Source of the DNA: an uncultured Oscillospiraceae bacterium
GTDB lineage: Bacteria; Bacillota; Clostridia; Oscillospirales; Ruminococcaceae
Length of the DNA: 9,357 bases
Reading direction: 5' to 3'
NCBI GenBank assembly: GCA_900552845.1
Contig: USBC01000060.1
Location: 1 to 9,357 of the forward strand
Both the position numbers and the translations under genes were made by a program. This document shows, piece after piece, positions 6,317 through 9,357 of the stretch (the first letter of the stretch is position 1; the number at the start of each line of letters is the position of its first letter). The notes beneath the pieces are model-generated. The model had not been told where the DNA came from, did not search any database, and saw nothing but the letters and a program-made list of their open reading frames with translations.

Positions 6317-7053
6317 TGGCTTTCCTCACTCCCGATAATGTGCGATACGAGAACGGCGTGAAGATCTGTGAGAAGATAATCCCGGATTCTGCGGTTTGGA
6401 ACCGAGACGTTAAGGAAGGCGGTTACACCTACCGCAAGGGCACGACCTATAAGGCCAATCGTCCGCTATCGGTAATTAAAGGCATCACAATACATAATAC
6501 CGGGCGCATTAAGATCCCCAACGGAACCACAATGGCCGAGCAGTACACCCGTGCTACTTACCCCAACTGCAATATGGGATCCGTTCGAGTCCACTACTAT
6601 GTGGATGATGTTGAAGGGTGGCAGAACCTTGACGAAAGCGAGGTCGGCTGGCACGCTGCTGATGGCAACTACGGCCCCGGCAACAGCACCACCATCGCCA
6701 TCGAGATCATCATGGACGGCACTGACGCCGAGTATAACCGGATCGCTGAGGATAACGGTGCAAGACTTTGCGCAGCGATCCTCAAACGGCACGGCTTGGA
6801 CGCAACCGCAGTCTACCAGCACCATGACTGGTACGCAAGAAAAGATTGCCCTGCCTATATCAGACCGCATTGGGACGCATTTTTGGCGGCTGTCCGGCAG
6901 TATCTCAGTGACGATACGCAGGTGCCGAGCGATTATGATAAGCTGGTCGCAGAGCTGGCAGATCTCAAAGGGCAGCTTCAGCTGCAGCATGCCAATGCGC
7001 AGGACTTCCGCGATGAGATCCTCGCAACGGTTGCAAAATATGAGACGAAATAA
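6316..7053 (+). CDS. Endolysin: N-acetylmuramoyl-L-alanine amidase (Amidase_2 type)
   Basis: A 245-residue protein with a GGGGGAA ribosome site before ATG 6316. Amidase_2 (peptidoglycan-recognition fold) signatures are clear. I-T-I-H-N-T-G at 57-63 supplies the first zinc ligand, His60. H-Y-Y-V-D at 93-97 is the following conserved strand. G-W-H-A-A-D-G at 111-117 is the substrate-groove motif. I-A-I-E-I-I lies at 127-132. Q-H-H-D-W-Y-A-R-K-D-C-P at 168-179 supplies the other ligands, His169 and Cys178, with Lys176 in the usual K-x-C-P position. The enzyme cuts the bond between N-acetylmuramate and L-alanine in peptidoglycan. Residues 205-245 form a charged helical tail (K-L-V-A-E-L-A-D-L-K-G-Q), possibly a coiled coil for oligomerisation or wall targeting, rather than a known binding repeat. 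No signal peptide, consistent with holin-dependent release. Confidence 0.92.
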   Translation: MAFLTPDNVRYENGVKICEKIIPDSAVWNRDVKEGGYTYRKGTTYKANRPLSVIKGITIHNTGRIKIPNGTTMAEQYTRATYPNCNMGSVRVHYYVDDVEGWQNLDESEVGWHAADGNYGPGNSTTIAIEIIMDGTDAEYNRIAEDNGARLCAAILKRHGLDATAVYQHHDWYARKDCPAYIRPHWDAFLAAVRQYLSDDTQVPSDYDKLVAELADLKGQLQLQHANAQDFRDEILATVAKYETK

Positions 7054-7060
7054 AAGTAGC

Positions 7061-7083
7061 CCGGGACGGTTTTGCCGTCCCGG
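7061..7083. terminator. Hairpin terminator between convergent endolysin and hicB genes
   Basis: A perfect 9-bp GC-rich stem, CCGGGACGG (7061-7069) pairing with CCGTCCCGG (7075-7083), with a five-base loop. It begins eight bases after the endolysin stop and lies eight bases beyond the hicB stop on the other strand. On the minus strand the stem is followed by CTACTTTTATTT, a better U-rich tail than the plus-strand ACTTTGCC. It probably serves both transcripts and is stronger for hicAB. Confidence 0.75.
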
Positions 7084-7091
7084 ACTTTGCC

Positions 7092-7493
7092 TTATCCATT
7101 TGACAAGTGCAACTCTCTTTTCAATGCGGATTGGAGCACAGCAGAGAAATTAACGCCAGCTTTTTCTGCTTCGAAATTGAGCCATGAGGGAATGGTGCAA
7201 TTCTTTTTCACGGTACGCAAATCGTTCTTTCTGCGATACTCTGCAAAGTCCACATCGACCAAAGTAATAATATCGCTACCGGCAGCACCTTTTTGGACTG
7301 CTGCGAAGGCAGATGGATCGGGGAGGGCTTTCCCGTCATCCTGCATATCAATACCCATAAGACCGATGGCATCGCGTGCCATTTCAATTGCATCTGTAAG
7401 AGTATCTCCCTCGGTGTTAATGTTAAAATCGGGAATATACACCACAAAGCCGACTTCGTCTGGTGTTAAAACAATTGGATAAGAATTTTTCAT
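7092..7493 (-). CDS. hicB: HicB family antitoxin
   Basis: A 133-residue minus-strand protein with GGAGG (plus-strand 7501-7505) seven bases before its ATG. Residues 5-45 carry the HicB partial RNase H-like fold: Y-P-I-V-L-T-P-D-E, F-V-V-Y-I-P-D-F (16-23), N-T-E-G-D-T-L (26-32) and A-I-E-M-A-R-D-A-I (35-43), then L-P-D-P-S at 57-61. The C-terminal part reads N-C-T-I-P-S-W-L (98-105), then A-E-K-A-G-V-N-F-S-A-V-L-Q-S-A-L (109-124). This is the strand-helix-helix of a ribbon-helix-helix DNA-binding domain. HicB neutralises HicA by direct binding and represses its own operon. It follows hicA by 32 bases in one operon and converges on the endolysin. Confidence 0.9.
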   Translation of the reverse strand: MKNSYPIVLTPDEVGFVVYIPDFNINTEGDTLTDAIEMARDAIGLMGIDMQDDGKALPDPSAFAAVQKGAAGSDIITLVDVDFAEYRRKNDLRTVKKNCTIPSWLNFEAEKAGVNFSAVLQSALKRELHLSNG

Positions 7494-7517
7494 GATTATA
7501 CCTCCATTCCATGGGAA

Positions 7518-7542
7518 GGAGGGGCTTATTTCAGCCCTCTCC
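7518..7542 (-). other. Hairpin spanning the hicA stop codon
   Basis: On the minus strand GGAGAGGGCT (plus 7533-7542) can pair with AGCCCCTCC (plus 7518-7526), giving a nine-pair stem with one bulged A and a six-base GAAATA loop. It covers the last codons and stop of hicA, upstream of the hicB ribosome site. It has no U-run, so it is not a simple terminator. It could influence mRNA stability or the toxin:antitoxin ratio, but that is speculative. Confidence 0.4.
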
Positions 7543-7699
7543 GTTTTATTATCGCCTTTGCCAAGTTTTCTTTTACTTCTTTGTGCCGTGGTATTGTTTC
7601 GGTGTCGGTACCATTTGTATATATATCATGGTTCCCACCATTTCGCTTTAGATACCATCCGTTTTGCTCTAAAAGCTCAATAAGGTCTTTTCTTTTCAT
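7526..7699 (-). CDS. hicA: HicA toxin (mRNA interferase)
   Basis: A 57-residue minus-strand protein, start CAT at 7697-7699 and stop at 7526-7528. It has an excellent ribosome site (AAGGAGGG, plus-strand 7706-7713) six bases before the ATG. It starts M-K-R-K-D-L-I-E-L-L, then N-G-W-Y-L-K-R-N-G-G-N-H-D-I-Y, with T-I-P-R-H-K-E-V at 35-42 and K-A-I-I-K-R-R-G-L at 48-56. This is the HicA double-stranded RNA-binding-like fold. His24 in the G-G-N-H motif corresponds to the catalytic His of the family, so the toxin looks intact. HicA cleaves mRNA in a translation-independent way and stops growth until HicB neutralises it. Length is normal for HicA (about 55-65). It is the first gene of the hicA-hicB operon. 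Confidence 0.92.
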   Translation of the reverse strand: MKRKDLIELLEQNGWYLKRNGGNHDIYTNGTDTETIPRHKEVKENLAKAIIKRRGLK

Positions 7700-7722
7700 T
7701 CTTCGCCCTCCTTACAATACAT

Positions 7723-7751
7723 ATTATACGCCCTTAATACGCATTTGTCAA
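7723..7751 (-). promoter_or_regulatory. Consensus promoter of the hicAB operon with candidate HicB operator
   Basis: On the minus strand there is a perfect TTGACA (plus 7746-7751), a 17-base spacer and a perfect TATAAT (plus 7723-7728). Transcription should start near 7716, giving a leader of under 20 bases directly before the hicA ribosome site. An 8-bp direct repeat, GCGTATTA (plus 7735-7742) and GCGTATAA (plus 7724-7731), is spaced 11 bp, one helical turn, and lies across the spacer and -10 box. This is a plausible site for cooperative HicB binding and autorepression. Confidence 0.85.
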
Positions 7752-7782
7752 TAGCTTTTCTTAAATTTGTAAAGAAATTTAT

Positions 7783-7920
7783 ATGATAACATTGAGCAAC
7801 ACGAAGGCATTGCTTGACTTTATAGGGGAAGATCAAGGTAAGGGAATTCTGCTTCTGTATGCTGGTATATATCCTCCTGATTGGTCAGCAGATCATCATT
7901 ACAGAGAATCCGGCAGATGA
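7783..7920 (+). other. Small doubtful ORF (45 codons) in the hicAB-tRNA gap
   Basis: An open frame from ATG 7783 to TGA 7918-7920 encodes a 45-residue peptide with L-L-D-F-I-G-E-D-Q-G-K-G-I-L-L-L-Y and later Y-P-P-D-W-S-A-D-H-H-Y-R. It has only a weak purine stretch (AAAG) upstream and no recognisable domain. The sequence looks more like a real protein than random translation and could be the remnant of a phage gene. Neither expression nor function can be supported. Confidence 0.2.
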
Positions 7921-7956
7921 TGCGAAATGATGCTTTTGGGGGATAAATTCTATTGC

Positions 7957-7977
7957 TTTTTACGAAGTTTTTACGAA
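7957..7977. repeat. Direct repeat TTTTTACGAA in the prophage-tRNA gap
   Basis: TTTTTACGAA occurs at 7957-7966 and again at 7968-7977, with start positions 11 bp apart, inside the otherwise gene-poor 7752-8055 stretch next to the tRNA. Paired short repeats beside an integration site can be integrase or excisionase arm sites, but nothing else here proves that. Apart from this pair and the doubtful ORF at 7783-7920, I see nothing in the gap. Confidence 0.5.
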
Positions 7978-8055
7978 ATAATGTTGTGAAAACCGCTTAT
8001 CATATCTGAAAAGTGCAGAGGAATTAAAACGCTGAAAACTCGCTTGAACAAAGGA

Positions 8056-8089
8056 AAAGCCTCAGTTTCAGGCATGAAACTGAGGCTTT
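8056..8089 (-). terminator. Rho-independent terminator of tRNA-Ala
   Basis: A perfect 15-bp inverted repeat (8056-8070 with 8075-8089) with a four-base loop, starting five bases beyond the tRNA 3' end. On the minus strand the stem AAAGCCTCAGTTTCA is followed by CCTTTG after its own terminal TTT, making a strong hairpin with a short U-rich tail. It fits termination of the tRNA transcript. Confidence 0.85.
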
Positions 8090-8094
8090 CTGTT

Positions 8095-8170
8095 TGGTGG
8101 ACCCGAAGGGATTCGAACCCTCGGCCTCCGCGATGCGAACGCGGCGCTCTCCCAACTGAGCCACGGGCCC
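8095..8170 (-). tRNA. tRNA-Ala (anticodon CGC)
   Basis: Read on the minus strand, this 76-nt sequence folds into a complete cloverleaf. The acceptor stem is GGGCCCG/CGGGTCC with the G3:U70 wobble pair that identifies alanine tRNAs. The D-arm is GCTC...GAGC. The anticodon stem is CCGCG/CGCGG around loop TTCGCAT, giving anticodon CGC, which reads GCG. The T-arm is GAGGG-TTCGAAT-CCCTT. The terminal CCA is encoded (plus 8095-8097). It has its own promoter and terminator, so it is a stand-alone gene. Its 3' end faces the prophage, the usual geometry for a tRNA used as an integration site. Confidence 0.97.
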
Positions 8171-8200
8171 ATATTGCGGTTCTTCTCAAACTGCTCACCT

Positions 8201-8229
8201 ATAATAGCACGATTGCCCGCCGGTGTCAA
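8201..8229 (-). promoter_or_regulatory. Promoter of tRNA-Ala
   Basis: On the minus strand there is a consensus TTGACA (plus 8224-8229), a 17-base spacer and TATTAT (plus 8201-8206). The predicted start is near 8194, about 24 bases before the mature tRNA 5' end at 8170. Confidence 0.85.
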
Positions 8230-8381
8230 GACGAAAGTGTGCGGTAAGGCAGCACCGTATCGGCGCGGGGAACACCTATTTTGCCGCAGGGCATAAACTG
8301 GTATCAGGGGGGAGTCGTGTCCGCCGGCAATATGATACGCTGCTTTCCCCAAAAAAGAGAACCAAGGAGGGAACAAGATCC

Positions 8382-9236
8382 ATGGCTGCTTTTTATAATA
8401 CCGCAACCCTTTCCTACCGTGATACCTCCACCAATTCCAACACGGTGGAGGGACAGCTTGTCAAGGTGCTTTCTGCCGAAAAAAACGCCGTTCTGCCTAC
8501 CTACGGCAGCAATGATACCGTCACTTATGTCATCAGTATCCGCAACAGCGGCTCTGTCGCCTATACCGGTCTCACCATCACCGATGATTTGGGCGAATAC
8601 GATTTCGGAGAGCAGACGCGGGTACCGCTCACCTATGTGGAGGGCTCGGTAAGATATTACAGCAACGGCACACTGCAAACCGCCCCCACCGTCACCGGCG
8701 GCGCACCGCTTGTTATCAGCGGTGTCACCGTGCCGGCAGGCGGCAGCGCTTTGCTGCTTTACGAGGCGCAGACCAACGGCTACGCCCCGCCCGCAGCAGG
8801 CAGTAGCATCACTAATACTGCCCAAATTACCGGTGAAGGAGTAGGGACCCCCATTACTGCGCAGGCAACGGTTACAGCAGGCGAAACGCTTCGTCTGACC
8901 ATCAGCAAGTGCATGAGTCCTACCAGCGTAGTGGAAAACGGCACCGTCACTTACACCTTCTATCTGCAGAACAGCGGCAATACCGCCACCGCCGACTCCG
9001 ATTTCGTTGTCGTCACCGATACCTTCAATCCCGTCCTCAGCGGTCTTACCGTCACGCTCAACGGCACGCCGCTCGCTTCCGGTACCGGCTACACCTACAA
9101 TGCTGCCACCGGAGAATTTGCCACCCGCACCGGTGCCATCAGCGTTCCGGCTGCCACCATGACGCAGGATTCCGAGACGGGTCAGTGGCGCGTCACCCCG
9201 GGTGTGGCAAAGCTCGTCGTTACCGGCACCGTATAA
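8382..9236 (+). CDS. DUF11-repeat beta-sandwich protein
   Basis: A 284-residue protein. The frame is open further upstream, but ATG 8382 is chosen because AAGGAGGG (8364-8371) lies just before it and the upstream part overlaps the tRNA promoter. It begins M-A-A-F-Y-N-T-A-T-L-S-Y. Two DUF11-type modules are visible. One is at about 40-165, with D-T-V-T-Y-V-I-S-I-R-N-S-G (45-57), L-T-I-T-D-D-L (64-70) and I-T-N-T-A-Q-I (143-149). The other is at about 175-284, with G-T-V-T-Y-T-F-Y-L-Q-N-S-G (187-199) and V-V-V-T-D-T-F (209-215). These fold as Ig-like beta-sandwiches, usually in surface proteins. Here there is no signal peptide or wall anchor, which is odd. Third codon positions are C-rich. It is probably a host gene beyond the prophage end. 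Its biological role is unknown. Confidence 0.75.
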   Translation: MAAFYNTATLSYRDTSTNSNTVEGQLVKVLSAEKNAVLPTYGSNDTVTYVISIRNSGSVAYTGLTITDDLGEYDFGEQTRVPLTYVEGSVRYYSNGTLQTAPTVTGGAPLVISGVTVPAGGSALLLYEAQTNGYAPPAAGSSITNTAQITGEGVGTPITAQATVTAGETLRLTISKCMSPTSVVENGTVTYTFYLQNSGNTATADSDFVVVTDTFNPVLSGLTVTLNGTPLASGTGYTYNAATGEFATRTGAISVPAATMTQDSETGQWRVTPGVAKLVVTGTV

Positions 9237-9259
9237 AATCTCTGCGGAGGGAGAGGTGC

Positions 9260-9357
9260 GGCGGCGCCCCCGGGGGGGGGGGGGGGGGGCGGGGGGGGGG
9301 CGCCGCGGGCCGCGCCGCCGGCCCGCGCCGGCGCCCCCCCCCCCCCCCCCCCCCCCC
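9260..9357. other. Homopolymer G/C contig end, probable sequencing artefact
   Basis: From about 9260 the sequence is only G and C. It includes 18 consecutive G at 9272-9289, 10 G at 9291-9300, a GC-only mixture, and 24 C at 9334-9357. This breaks abruptly from the mixed composition of the preceding gene. Such runs are typical of no-signal bases in two-colour sequencing or unresolved assembly ends. A GGAGGG ribosome-like site at 9246-9251 suggests that a real gene begins near here, but its sequence is not trustworthy. Confidence 0.85.

Noticed and set aside
7072..7482. Plus-strand ORF of 136 codons opposite hicB
   Set aside because: hicB on the minus strand has clear HicB and ribbon-helix-helix motifs and a ribosome site; the opposite frame is a shadow.
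7492..7683. Plus-strand hydrophobic ORF of 63 codons
   Set aside because: It is the antisense of hicA, which has strong family motifs, a ribosome site and a consensus promoter.
8044..8247. Plus-strand 67-codon ORF reading R-R-D-S-N-P-R-P-P-R-C-E-R-G
   Set aside because: It is the well-known spurious translation of the antisense of a tRNA T-arm and anticodon arm; it lies directly over tRNA-Ala and its terminator.

Overview
The window reads as the right-hand end of a prophage in a low-to-mid GC Gram-positive bacterium, most likely a gut-type member of the Clostridia (Oscillospiraceae/Ruminococcaceae-like). This is inferred from strong AGGAGG ribosome sites before most genes, consensus SigA-type promoters, and tail-fibre, lysis and DUF11 protein styles typical of that group. 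The taxon was not confirmed by any search.

Positions 1-5578 are a rightward, tightly packed tail-tip/receptor-binding module. It starts with the cut end of a structural protein, then a BppU-like baseplate protein (292-657), a collagen-like fibre (654-989), and two larger tail proteins (986-1918, 1918-3309). After these come a short tail-fibre-like protein (3333-3773), a doubtful small membrane protein (3754-3999), a Kelch beta-propeller protein (4001-5293), and two very small genes (5293-5427, 5420-5578), the second XkdX-like. Many stop and start codons overlap (ATGA, TAATG), as expected for one translationally coupled transcript. Positions 5580-7053 are the lysis module: a membrane-anchored helical protein, a three-span holin and a zinc amidase endolysin. 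A 9-bp GC hairpin at 7061-7083 closes the transcript.

Positions 7092-7751 face the other way and hold a complete hicA-hicB toxin-antitoxin operon. The 57-residue HicA toxin gene is followed by HicB. Its promoter is a perfect TTGACA-17-TATAAT, with an 8-bp direct repeat lying across the spacer and -10 box as a candidate HicB operator. This is the accessory (moron or addiction) cargo of the prophage end.

Positions 7752-8055 have no convincing gene, only one doubtful 45-codon ORF and a 10-bp direct repeat. Then comes an intact tRNA-Ala(CGC) on the minus strand with its own promoter and terminator. The 3' end of the tRNA faces the prophage, which is the usual geometry of integration into a tRNA gene, so the prophage-host junction is probably at or just left of the tRNA. 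Beyond it, 8382-9236 encodes a DUF11-repeat protein that is probably a host gene.

From about 9260 to the end the sequence is runs of G and C (18 G, 10 G, 24 C) and GC-only filler. This looks like a contig-end sequencing or assembly artefact and should not be interpreted biologically.
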